From: Arthrobacter sp. QXT-31
GTDB taxonomy: Bacteria; Actinomycetota; Actinomycetes; Actinomycetales; Micrococcaceae
Direction of reading: 5' to 3'
NCBI RefSeq assembly: GCF_001969265.1
Contig: NZ_CP019304.1
Coordinates: 2,480,001-2,544,000 of the forward strand
Length of the DNA stretch: 64,000 nt
Notes under the pieces: model-generated
What the model saw: the letters and a program-made list of their open reading frames with translations, nothing else
Told to the model about the DNA's origin: nothing
Databases searched by the model: none
Made by a program: the position numbers and the translations under genes
In this document: positions 25,822-33,531 of the stretch, piece by piece
How the letters are laid out: each line of letters starts with the position of its first letter
Numbering within the stretch: the stretch's first letter is position 1

Positions 25822-26205
25822 TCAGCCCAGTCCGCGCAGGCGCTCCATTTCGCGGCGGTCCTTCTTGGTAGGCCGCCCGGTTCCGCGGTCCCGCTGCGGC
25901 AGCCCGAGCGCCGGCGCCACCGGACGGGGAGGGGTATGGTCCGTGAAACAGTGGGAGGCCGCCTCCGCCCCCACGCGCTTGGCGATGAGCCGGCGGACCT
26001 CGAGGATACGCTCATAACCGGGCTGGCGGACGCGCACGGTGTCGCCGGGCAGGAGCGACTGCGAAGCCTTGGCCGGGTTCCCGTTGATGCGGACGTGCCC
26101 GGCGCGGCATGCAGCGGTGGCGGCGGACCTGGTCTTGTACGCGCGGATGGCCCATAGCCAGGCGTCGACGCGGACGGTGCTGGGGGCGGAGGGAAGGCTG
26201 CTCAT
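25822..26205 (-). CDS. S4-domain RNA-binding protein (Hsp15-like)
   Basis: 127 residues from ATG at 26205. S4 fold at 10-75: VRVDAWLWAIRAYKTRSAATAACRAGHVRINGNPAKASQSLLPGDTVRV, then the basic tail typical of Hsp15 (GRPTKKDRREMERLRGL). Hsp15 rescues 50S subunits carrying stalled peptidyl-tRNA in E. coli; actinobacterial relatives are presumed to bind rRNA. Convergent with the RibD-like gene, which ends 24 nt away, and upstream of nothing on its strand within 34 nt. Function beyond RNA binding is inferred. Confidence 0.9.
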   Translation of the reverse strand: MSSLPSAPSTVRVDAWLWAIRAYKTRSAATAACRAGHVRINGNPAKASQSLLPGDTVRVRQPGYERILEVRRLIAKRVGAEAASHCFTDHTPPRPVAPALGLPQRDRGTGRPTKKDRREMERLRGLG

Positions 26206-26239
26206 GATTGCAGCCGAGTATAGCGGGGCCGCAGCAGAC

Positions 26240-26434
26240 CTAGCCGCCGGAGACTGCCGAACTCACGTCGGTCGGGCTGTCGTATTCCTTATCCGGAATG
26301 TTCTGGAGGGCATCCAGGACATTGCTGTCGGCGCCGGATTCCTTGGCCCGGCTGATGAGTGTTTCCTTGCTGGCGGGGTAGTCGATTCCGCCCAGGAACT
26401 TCTGGATCTGAATGGGGTTGGGGGCGTCAGCCAT
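26240..26434 (-). CDS. DUF2795 family small protein
   Basis: 64 residues from ATG at 26434. The pattern IQIQKFLGGIDYPASKETLISRAKESGADSNVLDALQNIPDKEYDSPTDVSSAV is a DUF2795 domain spanning the whole protein, known widely in actinobacteria and of unknown function. It starts 1 nt after the glycosyltransferase stop codon, so the two are cotranscribed and perhaps coupled. No membrane segment or cysteine is present. Confidence 0.88.
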   Translation of the reverse strand: MADAPNPIQIQKFLGGIDYPASKETLISRAKESGADSNVLDALQNIPDKEYDSPTDVSSAVSGG

Positions 26435-26435
26435 G

Positions 26436-27326
26436 TCAGTACCTTTCGGCTAGTTGTTGGGTGGTTCCGTTCTCTGCAAGCACGACGTCGAAGGCCTCCA
26501 CGCGGCGGTCCGTAACCGTGGTGGGGGATTCCAGGTGCACGGCACCCGAAGGAAGGATGCCCGCGCCGCCGAATTTTTCCATCACCCGCCACTGGGCCAC
26601 CACGTCCTCGCCGCAGTGCTCTGCCGGCAGCTGCGGCCAGAACCGGAAGCCGCCGGCGTCCTCGAGAGCCTGCCGCCGGAACATGGTGCAACCGCCCAGC
26701 CACGCCACCTTGTACGGAAGCCATTCCCCGGGCTCCAGTCCCAGGTCGGCGCTCACGTGGCTCAGGTTGGCCGCGCTGTGCAGGGGCCAGCGCTGGAAGC
26801 CCTCCTCGCCGGGACGGATGCGCTCGGGGGTCACGGGCCCCTGCCACGGTGAGAAGGTAATGGTCTCCTCGGGACGCCGGTCGCCCAGGTAGGAAAGACC
26901 CTGGGGGGCCATGCCCACAAAGCCGCAGCCCAAGGTATCGAGGGCATCACCCATCCGGGACAGCGCACCCGGTTCCAGCCACACGTCGTCATCGAGGAAC
27001 AGCACCTTGTCCGTCCGGGCCTGCTCCAGGACGAACTGCCGGTGTTCGGCAAGGCCGCGGCGCGGGAGGTGGCGGTGCAGCTCCACGGTGGTGCCTTGGG
27101 CACGGAGGACCCGAAGCAGGGTGGCGGCCGGCGGATGCTCCCAGGCCGGCGGCCCGTCTGACTGGTCACTGACCACTACCCGGAAGGCAGGGCCGTCCTG
27201 CGCCGCGAGCCCCGCAAGCGTAACCGCAAGTTCGGCAGGCCGGTTGCAGGTGGGGATAAGGACATCCAGCGCGGCATCGCTGATGGTCTGGCTGGAGGCC
27301 CAGCTGGCAGATGTATGGCGATCCAT
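26436..27326 (-). CDS. family 2 glycosyltransferase
   Basis: 296 residues from ATG at 27326 (GTG 6 nt before is possible; AAAGGCGG lies upstream). GT-A fold: DVLIPTCNRPAELAVTLAGL, then the metal-binding aspartates in DKVLFLDDDVWLEP, CTMFRRQALEDAGGF and HCGEDVVAQWRVM with the acidic catalytic patch. No membrane segments, so it is a soluble transferase acting on a nucleotide sugar and an unknown acceptor. No polysaccharide genes are adjacent; the only partner is the DUF2795 gene. Confidence 0.87.
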   Translation of the reverse strand: MDRHTSASWASSQTISDAALDVLIPTCNRPAELAVTLAGLAAQDGPAFRVVVSDQSDGPPAWEHPPAATLLRVLRAQGTTVELHRHLPRRGLAEHRQFVLEQARTDKVLFLDDDVWLEPGALSRMGDALDTLGCGFVGMAPQGLSYLGDRRPEETITFSPWQGPVTPERIRPGEEGFQRWPLHSAANLSHVSADLGLEPGEWLPYKVAWLGGCTMFRRQALEDAGGFRFWPQLPAEHCGEDVVAQWRVMEKFGGAGILPSGAVHLESPTTVTDRRVEAFDVVLAENGTTQQLAERY

Positions 27327-27505
27327 GATCACCGCCTTTCCGAGACGATAAGTCCGTCGCGAACGATGACTCGTTGGGGCGTTGAGTACGTTCAGTCGGA
27401 GGGTCGGTTACGGTGCACTGGTTCAGATACCCAGGGCTCCTGCTGCCTAAACGGGCTGCGGGCGTGTCGGCCGAAATGGATTGCTTGAGGGTGCCGCAAA
27501 AGCAG

Positions 27506-27562
27506 CGAGAGGTGGGATCTCCTCGCCTTCGCCGGGCGAAAGCCTCGAGATCCCACCTCTCG
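27506..27562. repeat. double-stem palindrome after the gntR gene
   Basis: Arms CGAGAGGTGGGATCT (27506-27520) and its exact complement (27548-27562) enclose a second palindrome, TTCGCCGGGCGAA (27528-27540). It lies 29 nt after the gntR stop, so it may stop that transcript, but no T-run follows. The nested shape resembles REP-type elements. Confidence 0.75.
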
Positions 27563-27590
27563 GCGAGTGAGGGGAGTGTGGCCGCTAAAT

Positions 27591-28244
27591 CTACGCGACC
27601 AGGACCGCGGCGGCGGACTCCATGTGTTCGTGGATGGTCTTGCGGGCCAGGGAGGCGTCGCCCGTCTCGATTGCGGCAACAATGTCGTTATGCCGGTCCA
27701 CGCTCATGTTCCGCACGCCCTTGTCGAGTCCGGCGAACATGATGGACATCCGGATGGACCCTTCCAGGGATTCCCACGAGTGCAGCAGCGTCTCGTTGCC
27801 GGTCAGGCGGCACATGGTGCGGTGGAAATCGAGGTCCGATTCGACCCGCTCCTCCATGGTGCCGTGGGTGGCAGCCTCCATGGCCTGGATGGCTGTGCGG
27901 AGCGAGCCGATAACGTGCTGGCGGTCCGGCAATTCGCACAGGGTGCGGGCCGCCAGGGATTCCAGCGCTGCCCGGACCGAGTAGATGTCGCGGATTTCCT
28001 TGGCGGCCAGGTGGCGCACCGAGAGCCGGCCACGGGCGCCCGCGGAGACGAGGCCTTCCTGCTGAAGCTGCCGGAGGGCCTCCCGGAGCGTCCCGCGGCT
28101 GATCTGCAGCATCTCGGACAGCTCGGTTTCCACCAGGTGGCGGCCCGGCTCGAGTGCGCCGCTGGTGATGGCGGTGCGCAACGCGGCCAGCGCCTGCTCG
28201 CGGAGGCTTTTCTTTTCCAGTCCCAGAAGGGTTGCTGTGGCCAT
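27591..28244 (-). CDS. GntR (FCD) repressor of the sugar regulon
   Basis: 217 residues from ATG at 28244 with GGGGAGAA upstream; the frame starts 9 codons earlier without RBS. Winged helix about 10-75 (VETELSEMLQISRGTLREALRQLQQEGLVSAGARG), FCD effector domain about 85-210 with SDLDFHRTMCRLTGN and RHNDIVAAIETGD. Palindromic sites of one type (consensus GACTGTTAACAGTC) occur upstream of this gene and between the two operons at 31640-31830, so it most likely represses itself and both. The effector should be a pathway sugar or sugar phosphate. The transketolase operon stops 128 nt upstream on the same strand. Confidence 0.9.
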   Translation of the reverse strand: MATATLLGLEKKSLREQALAALRTAITSGALEPGRHLVETELSEMLQISRGTLREALRQLQQEGLVSAGARGRLSVRHLAAKEIRDIYSVRAALESLAARTLCELPDRQHVIGSLRTAIQAMEAATHGTMEERVESDLDFHRTMCRLTGNETLLHSWESLEGSIRMSIMFAGLDKGVRNMSVDRHNDIVAAIETGDASLARKTIHEHMESAAAVLVA

Positions 28245-28269
28245 CGGATTCTCCCCAAGGTCAGAGGTC

Positions 28270-28295
28270 AACTGTCTACAGCTGCCGTGTTAACA
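28270..28295. promoter_or_regulatory. GntR operators upstream of gntR
   Basis: Two sites of the regulon motif, 26-51 nt before the gntR start: AACTGTCTACAGCT (28270-28283) and TGTTAACA (28288-28295). Both match the core ACTGTTAACAGT of the sites between the catabolic operons, suggesting autoregulation. Confidence 0.6.
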
Positions 28296-28372
28296 ATGAT
28301 GCCACGGCAGGAGCGGCGGGCCAGCTACCGACCCTGCGCTCCTGCCGTGGCTGCGCTCCAGCGGAGGCTGAT

Positions 28373-29374
28373 TCAGCCGAGTTCGGCGAGCACCTTTGCC
28401 ACGATGCGCTGGACGGACAGGCCATAGCGTTCGTGCAGGGTGGGCAGGGCGCCGGCGTCGAGGAATTCGTCGGGCAGGGCCACGGGCACCACACGCTTGC
28501 CGAGGCCGGCGGTGACCACTGCCGAGGCGACCGTCTCGAACAGCCCGCCCACCACGCTGTGGTTTTCCAAGGTGACCGCGAGGCGGTCGGTGTTGATCTC
28601 GGCCAGGACAGTTTCGGCGTCGAACGGCTTGATCGTAGGGGTGTGGACGACGGCGACGTCCACGTTGTGTGCCTCCAGGGCCTTGGCTGCCTGCAGGGCA
28701 CGCATGGTCATCAGGCCGCTGGAGACGAAGACGACGTCGTTGCCTCCGCGCAGGACCTTGGCCTTGCCGAGCTCGAAGGTGTAGTCGTACTCGTCCAGGA
28801 CCGTGGGGACGTTGCCGCGGAGCAGGCGCAGGTAGGTGGGTCCTTCGCTGGCTGCCAGCTGCGGGACGGCCTGTTCGATATCGATGGAGTCACAGGGGTC
28901 CACGATGGTCAGGTTGGGCATGCCGCGGAAGATCGCCATGTCCTCGGTGGCCTGGTGGCTGGGGCCGTAGCCGGTGGTGAGGCCGGGAAGGCCGCCCACA
29001 ATGTTGACGTTCAGGTTGGGTTCGGCCGCGTCGAGGCAGAGGAAGTCGTAGGCGCGGCGGGCGGCGAACACGGAGTACGTCGAGGCGAAGGGGACCAGGC
29101 CGGTTTCGGCGAGGCCCGCGGCGGCGCCGAACAGGAGCTGCTCGGCCATGCCCATCTGGAAGAACCGCTCCGGGAAGGCCTTCGCGAAGATGTGCATGTC
29201 CGTGTACTTGCCCAGGTCCGCGGTCAGGCCCACGATCCTGTCGTTCTCCTGCGCGGCCTTGACCAGGGCGTGCCCGAACGGCGCGGACGTGGTCTTCTGG
29301 CCGGGATCGGCGAAGGACGCGATCATCGCCGAGGTCTTCAGTTTCGGCTTCGCGGCCGTGGTGGTGGTGCTCAT
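28373..29374 (-). CDS. split transketolase, C-terminal subunit
   Basis: 333 residues from ATG at 29374, overlapping the stop of the N-terminal subunit (ATGA); the longer upstream frame is only antisense-like sequence inside that gene. Pyrimidine-binding domain of transketolase: VGLTADLGKYTDMHIF, GMAEQLLFGAAAGLAETG with the cofactor-activating Glu, and the C-terminal lobe with PTYLRLLRGNVPTV and TIKPFDAE. It must pair with the subunit at 29371-30303 to bind thiamine diphosphate between them. Known: two-gene transketolases occur in specialised sugar pathways, including apulose-4-phosphate cleavage. It transfers a two-carbon ketol unit; the donor here is not known. Last gene of the transporter-transketolase operon. 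Confidence 0.92.
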   Translation of the reverse strand: MSTTTTAAKPKLKTSAMIASFADPGQKTTSAPFGHALVKAAQENDRIVGLTADLGKYTDMHIFAKAFPERFFQMGMAEQLLFGAAAGLAETGLVPFASTYSVFAARRAYDFLCLDAAEPNLNVNIVGGLPGLTTGYGPSHQATEDMAIFRGMPNLTIVDPCDSIDIEQAVPQLAASEGPTYLRLLRGNVPTVLDEYDYTFELGKAKVLRGGNDVVFVSSGLMTMRALQAAKALEAHNVDVAVVHTPTIKPFDAETVLAEINTDRLAVTLENHSVVGGLFETVASAVVTAGLGKRVVPVALPDEFLDAGALPTLHERYGLSVQRIVAKVLAELG

Positions 29375-30303
29375 CGGGCGGCCTTTCCTTCGTATCCTGC
29401 GGTCAGCTGCTCGCGGCAGGTCTGCCATTCGTGTTCTTCGATGCGCATGAAGTGCGCCTTTTCCCGGTCCTCCAGCAGCGGCACGCCGCGGCCCACCTTG
29501 GTGTCGCAGAGGATCACGGACGGCCGTCCGCTGGTGTCGGCCTGGGCTGCTGCATTGTCGAATGCTGCGAGCAGTGCGGCGACGTCGTTTCCGTCCACCC
29601 GCTGGGTGTACCAGCCGGCGGCTTCCCACTTTTCGGTGATGGGTTCGGTGCGCAGCACGGTGTCGGTCTTGCCGTCGGCCTGCAGGGCGTTGATGTCCAC
29701 CATGGCGGTCAGGTTGCCGAGCTGGTGGTGGTGGGCGCCCATGGCAGCCTCCCAAGTGGAGCCTTCGTCCAGTTCCCCGTCGGAGAGGAAGTTGAAGACC
29801 CGGGACTCAGATCCCTGGTAGCGCAGGCCCAGCGCCATGCCGACGGCGATGGTCAGTCCGTGCCCCAGGGAGCCGCCGGAGATTTCCATGCCGGGGGTGT
29901 AGGTGGACATGCCGGACATCGGGAGCCGGGAATCGTCCGAGCCGTAGGTTTCGAGCTCGTCAACGGGGACGATGCCCGCCTCGGCCAGGGCCGCGTAGTG
30001 GCCGATCGCGTAGTGCCCGGTGGAGAGCAGGAACCGGTCACGGGCCTCCCAGTGCGGGTCCTCCGCGCGGAAGCGGAGCTGGTCGGCGTACACGACGGCG
30101 AGCATGTCCGCGGCTCCCAGCGCCTGGCCCACGTAGCCCTGGCCCTGGACCTCGCCCATGTTCAGGGCGTGATGCCGGATCCGGTACGCCGCGGCACTGA
30201 CCCGATCCAGGCGTTCTGTGGCTGTTTCCGTGGTCATTTCTTCCTTCTCGGAGGGGTCGCTGGTGTGCAGTTCCTGCGGGATGGCTTCGTTGACGGTGGT
30301 CAT
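29371..30303 (-). CDS. split transketolase, N-terminal (ThDP-binding) subunit
   Basis: 310 residues from ATG at 30303, overlapping the transporter stop (TAATG). Carries the ThDP diphosphate and Mg motif LSDGELDEGSTWEAAM...N, GGSLGHGLTIAVGMALG, and the His pairs of the active site (STGHYAIGHYAAL). About 25 residues of acidic/Thr-rich leader come first. The N-terminal half only; the C-terminal half is the next gene. Total length of the two (643) equals a one-chain transketolase. The gene order transporter-TktN-TktC, with 4-5-nt overlaps throughout, shows one transcript. See the sugar-regulon finding for pathway options. Confidence 0.93.
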   Translation of the reverse strand: MTTVNEAIPQELHTSDPSEKEEMTTETATERLDRVSAAAYRIRHHALNMGEVQGQGYVGQALGAADMLAVVYADQLRFRAEDPHWEARDRFLLSTGHYAIGHYAALAEAGIVPVDELETYGSDDSRLPMSGMSTYTPGMEISGGSLGHGLTIAVGMALGLRYQGSESRVFNFLSDGELDEGSTWEAAMGAHHHQLGNLTAMVDINALQADGKTDTVLRTEPITEKWEAAGWYTQRVDGNDVAALLAAFDNAAAQADTSGRPSVILCDTKVGRGVPLLEDREKAHFMRIEEHEWQTCREQLTAGYEGKAAR

Positions 30304-31640
30304 TAGGCGTTCACCGACTGGGGCGTGCTTTTGGTGATTTCATCAGCCAGCTGGCGTTCCCGCTTGCCCCACGTTTCGCGGGTGGCGACGGCTGCCCAAA
30401 GGCCCACTGCCGCGTACAGGCCGAACAGCATTGCCGGGCCCATCCAGCCGAAGCTGACGAACAGAAGGGTGGTGACGAACGGGGTGAAGCCGGAGACCAT
30501 GGCGGAGATCTGGTAGGCCAGGGAGGCGCCGGAAGCGCGGGTCTTGGCCTGGAACAGCTCGGGGAACCATGCACCCTGTGCTCCTGCGAGGGAGTTCTGG
30601 CAGACGGCGTAGGAGATGACGATCGTGGCGATGATGAAGATGAACAGGCCGGTGTTGACCAGCAGGAACATCGGAATGGCGAACAGCAGGGCGAAGGCGC
30701 AGGACCAGATGTAGACCGGGCGGCGGCCGACCTTGTCCGTCAGGCGTGCCCAGGCCGCTGTGGCGATGATGCCTACGGCGGAGGCGATGCAGAGGGCCAC
30801 CAGGGTCTGGGTCTTGTCGGCGAGCTGCTGCGTGTGGAGGTAGGAAATCATGTAGGTGATGGATACGGCATAGCCGGCGGTCTCCGCCACGCGCAGCCCG
30901 ATGCCCTTCACGATGTTGCGCCAGTCGGTCTTGAGGACCTCGACGATCGGGGACTTCACGATGTCGCCGCTGTCCTTGACCTCGTCAAACACGGGGGACT
31001 CGGGAACCTTGGAGCGGATGATCAGGCCCACAACCACCAGCACGATGCTGGCCAGGAAGGGGATGCGCCAGGCGAGCTCGCCGCCGAGGTTCACGCTGAC
31101 CAGGAACACCAGGTTGGCCAGCAGCAGGCCCACCGGGAAGCCGGCCTGCACGATGCCCGTGTATTTGCCCTTGGCCTTCCACGGTGCGTGCTCGTAGCTC
31201 ATCAGGATCGCCCCGCCCCATTCGGCGCCAAAGGCCAGGCCCTGCACGATGCGGACGAAAACCAGCAGGGCCGGAGCCAGCAGGCCCACCTGGCTGTAGG
31301 TGGGAAGCAGGCCGATCAGGAAGGTCGCGACGCCCATCAGGATGAGGGACGTGACCAGGACAGGCTTGCGGCCTACCTTGTCGCCGAGATGGCCGCCGAT
31401 GATGCCGCCCAGCGGGCGGGCAGCGAAGCCGACGCCCAGCGTGGCGAAGGCTGCCAGCGTTCCGGTCACCGGGTCGCCCGTGGGGAAGAACGCGGTTCCG
31501 AAATAGAGGGCGGCCGCAGTACCGAAGCCAATGAAGTCGTAGGTCTCGATCACGGCGCCGACGCCCGAGCCGATAGCGACACGCTTGGCGTCCTTGGTGC
31601 CGTGGACCGGCCCCCGCATGTTCAGAGCTTCGTTGCTCAT
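30303..31640 (-). CDS. MFS transporter, metabolite:H+ symporter (MHS) family
   Basis: 445 residues from ATG at 31640 with AAAGGGAA upstream; 51 codons of open frame before it lie in the operator region. Twelve membrane segments; VIETYDFIGFGTAAALYFGTAFFP and the loop GGIIGGHLGDKVGRKPVLV between TM2 and TM3 are MHS-family signatures (ProP/ShiA/KgtP type). Proton-driven import of a small organic solute into the cytoplasm. Context suggests the sugar, polyol or acid degraded by the adjacent genes, although MHS members more often carry acids and osmolytes. First gene of the minus-strand operon, divergent from the isomerase gene. Confidence 0.9.
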   Translation of the reverse strand: MSNEALNMRGPVHGTKDAKRVAIGSGVGAVIETYDFIGFGTAAALYFGTAFFPTGDPVTGTLAAFATLGVGFAARPLGGIIGGHLGDKVGRKPVLVTSLILMGVATFLIGLLPTYSQVGLLAPALLVFVRIVQGLAFGAEWGGAILMSYEHAPWKAKGKYTGIVQAGFPVGLLLANLVFLVSVNLGGELAWRIPFLASIVLVVVGLIIRSKVPESPVFDEVKDSGDIVKSPIVEVLKTDWRNIVKGIGLRVAETAGYAVSITYMISYLHTQQLADKTQTLVALCIASAVGIIATAAWARLTDKVGRRPVYIWSCAFALLFAIPMFLLVNTGLFIFIIATIVISYAVCQNSLAGAQGAWFPELFQAKTRASGASLAYQISAMVSGFTPFVTTLLFVSFGWMGPAMLFGLYAAVGLWAAVATRETWGKRERQLADEITKSTPQSVNA

Positions 31641-31686
31641 GGTGGTTCCCTTTCGAAGAGCGGCTGAACCAGGTCCAGCGCTGTCG

Positions 31687-31767
31687 ACTGTTAACAAGAT
31701 ATGTCCAGTGTGACCGACGTCATGCCGACTGTCAACAGTCACCGTCAGGAGTTGACTGTTAACAGTC
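31687..31767. promoter_or_regulatory. three GntR operators in the divergent promoter region
   Basis: Sites: ACTGTTAACA (31687-31696, half-degenerate), GACTGTCAACAGTC (31727-31740) and the perfect palindrome GACTGTTAACAGTC (31754-31767). Same core as at 28270-28295. Their placement between both operons supports joint repression by the product of the 27591-28244 gene. Confidence 0.75.
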
Positions 31768-31781
31768 GAACGCCCTAATGT
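31752..31781 (+). promoter_or_regulatory. promoter of the isomerase-kinase operon
   Basis: TTGACT (31752-31757) and TAATGT (31776-31781) are 18 nt apart, a good sigma-70-type pair. The -35 box lies inside the perfect operator, so repressor binding would block polymerase. The start codon is 49 nt downstream. Confidence 0.55.
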
Positions 31782-31829
31782 GGTGGTAATCACTACCGCC
31801 TGCCGGGCACGACCAGAGGATCAACGACG

Positions 31830-32654
31830 ATGTTCCATTCCCGACTCGGGTGCTCATCCATCAGCTTCCGCCACCAGGATCTGCCCGCAGCCCTGCGGAC
31901 CATGGCCGGGCTGGGTTTCAATGAAATCGACCTGGGCGCCCTTCCGGGCGTCTGCGACCACGTTCCGTATGAGCTCGACGCCGACGCCGTCTCGGCGGTG
32001 GCCAGCGACGTGGCGGCGTCGGGCCTCCGCGTACGTTCCGTCAACGGGGACATCGGGGACCTCAATGCAGTGCTCGACGCCGGCCGGCAGGCCGAGCGGG
32101 ACAGGCACCTTGATGCGCTGCTCACCCTCACGGCGAAGACGGGAGCCAAGGCGCTGGTCCTTCCCTGCGGCGCGCTGAACCACGAGCCCGTCCGGAGCCT
32201 CGAGGAGGACCTTGACCTCGTCGCGGCGCAGCTGATCCGGGCGGGGGAGCGTGCGGCGGAGTTCGGTGTCGAACTCTGGACCGAGTCGCTGCACTTCCTG
32301 CGCTTCTGCTGGAATCTGGAGCGCGCCGAACTGCTGGCGCAGCGGCTGGCGGGTTCCGGCGTCGGAATTGTCATGGACTTCAGCCACATCGTCGCCGCAG
32401 GCGAGGACCCCCTGGAGTACCTTGCACGGCACAAGGGCCGCATCGCCCATGTGCACCTGCGCGACGCCGTGCCCGGGAACATCAACCTCAGCATCGGCAA
32501 CGGCCAGGCGGATTTCGCCGCCGGCCTGCGGGCCCTCGCGGCCCAGGGCTACACCGGGCACTTCAGCCTGGAACTCGAAACCCGGGACGTCACCCACGAC
32601 GAACGTCCGGCCGCCGCCGCCAAGGCAGCGAGCTTCATCACCGACCTCATCTGA
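31830..32654 (+). CDS. TIM-barrel sugar isomerase/epimerase (AP endonuclease 2 superfamily)
   Basis: 274 residues from ATG at 31830 with AGAGGA upstream. Xylose-isomerase-like TIM barrel with metal ligands in order: E152 (LWTESLHFLRF), D183 and H186 (VMDFSHIV), H209 (IAHVHLRDA) and a Glu in SLELETRD near 248-250. This layout is that of hydroxypyruvate isomerase, apiose isomerase and related sugar (phosphate) isomerases. It interconverts an aldose or ketose, divalent-metal dependent, in the cytosol. First gene of the plus-strand operon; substrate not defined by sequence. Confidence 0.88.
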   Translation: MFHSRLGCSSISFRHQDLPAALRTMAGLGFNEIDLGALPGVCDHVPYELDADAVSAVASDVAASGLRVRSVNGDIGDLNAVLDAGRQAERDRHLDALLTLTAKTGAKALVLPCGALNHEPVRSLEEDLDLVAAQLIRAGERAAEFGVELWTESLHFLRFCWNLERAELLAQRLAGSGVGIVMDFSHIVAAGEDPLEYLARHKGRIAHVHLRDAVPGNINLSIGNGQADFAAGLRALAAQGYTGHFSLELETRDVTHDERPAAAAKAASFITDLI

Positions 32655-32686
32655 TCCACCCACCACAGAAACCACCTAGGAGCATC

Positions 32687-33460
32687 ATGTCCGCCATTCA
32701 GCGCACCGCCGTCCTCACCGGAGCCACCTCGGAGCGGGGCATCGGCCTCACCACCGCCCGCCGCTACGCCAGCCAGGGCTGGGCCGTGGTGATCCTGGAC
32801 CTCGACGGCGAGAAGTCCGCCAAGGTCGCCACCGAAATCGGCAACGAATTCAACGTCCCGGCCTTCGGCTACGAGATCGACGTCGCCAACGAGGAGTCGG
32901 TCAACGCCGCGTACAACGCCGTGGCCGCCGAGGTCAAGAGCGGGTCCCTGCCCGCCGTCGGCGCCCTGGCCAACATCGCCGGCATCACCTCGCCCATCCC
33001 GTTCCTGGAAACCACGCTTGACCTGTGGAACAAGGTCATGGCCGTGAACTCCACCGGCACCTACCTCGTCACCAAGGCCTTCCTGCCGGACATGATCGAG
33101 AACGGCTGGGGCCGCATCGTCAACATGTCCTCCGTATCCGCCCAGCGCGGCGGCGGCGTCTTCGGCAAGGTCCCCTACTCCGCTGCCAAGGCCGCCATCC
33201 TCGGCTTCACCAAGGCACTCGCCCGCGAGCTGGGGGACTCCGGCGTCACCATCAACGCCATCACCCCGGGCGCCGTGGACACCAACATCCGCGTCGGCAG
33301 CACCGACGAGCAGGAAGCCGCCATCAACGCCGGCATCCCGCTGGGCCGCAACGCCACCACCGAGGAAGTGGCTGCCGTCATCACCTTCCTGTCCTCGGAG
33401 GAGTCCGCCTACCTGACCGGCACCACCATCGACATCAACGGCGGAAGCCACATGCACTAA
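32687..33460 (+). CDS. short-chain dehydrogenase/reductase
   Basis: 257 residues from ATG at 32687 (AGGAG upstream), 32 nt after the isomerase. Classical SDR: cofactor loop TGATSERGIG (11-20) with Asp38-Leu-Asp40 at the end of strand 2 favouring NAD(H), NIAGI, catalytic Ser in NMSSVS, Y164 and K168 (YSAAK), and LTGTTIDINGG at the end. Probable polyol or sugar dehydrogenase feeding the kinase; xylitol/threitol-type SDRs are similar. Direction and substrate are inferred from operon position. Confidence 0.92.
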   Translation: MSAIQRTAVLTGATSERGIGLTTARRYASQGWAVVILDLDGEKSAKVATEIGNEFNVPAFGYEIDVANEESVNAAYNAVAAEVKSGSLPAVGALANIAGITSPIPFLETTLDLWNKVMAVNSTGTYLVTKAFLPDMIENGWGRIVNMSSVSAQRGGGVFGKVPYSAAKAAILGFTKALARELGDSGVTINAITPGAVDTNIRVGSTDEQEAAINAGIPLGRNATTEEVAAVITFLSSEESAYLTGTTIDINGGSHMH

Positions 33461-33531
33461 GCACCCCAGTACTTCTCCCGACCGCCCAGCAGCATGCCAA
33501 TCCCGCCGCCCCGCCGCACAGAGAGCCAGCC

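Noticed and set aside
29375..29755. N-terminal extension of the transketolase C subunit
   Set aside because: It reads through the N-subunit gene in another frame; ATGA overlap marks the start.
33025..33531. N-terminal extension of the DAK-type kinase
   Set aside because: It is an out-of-frame reading of the SDR gene; the family start at 33532 fits.
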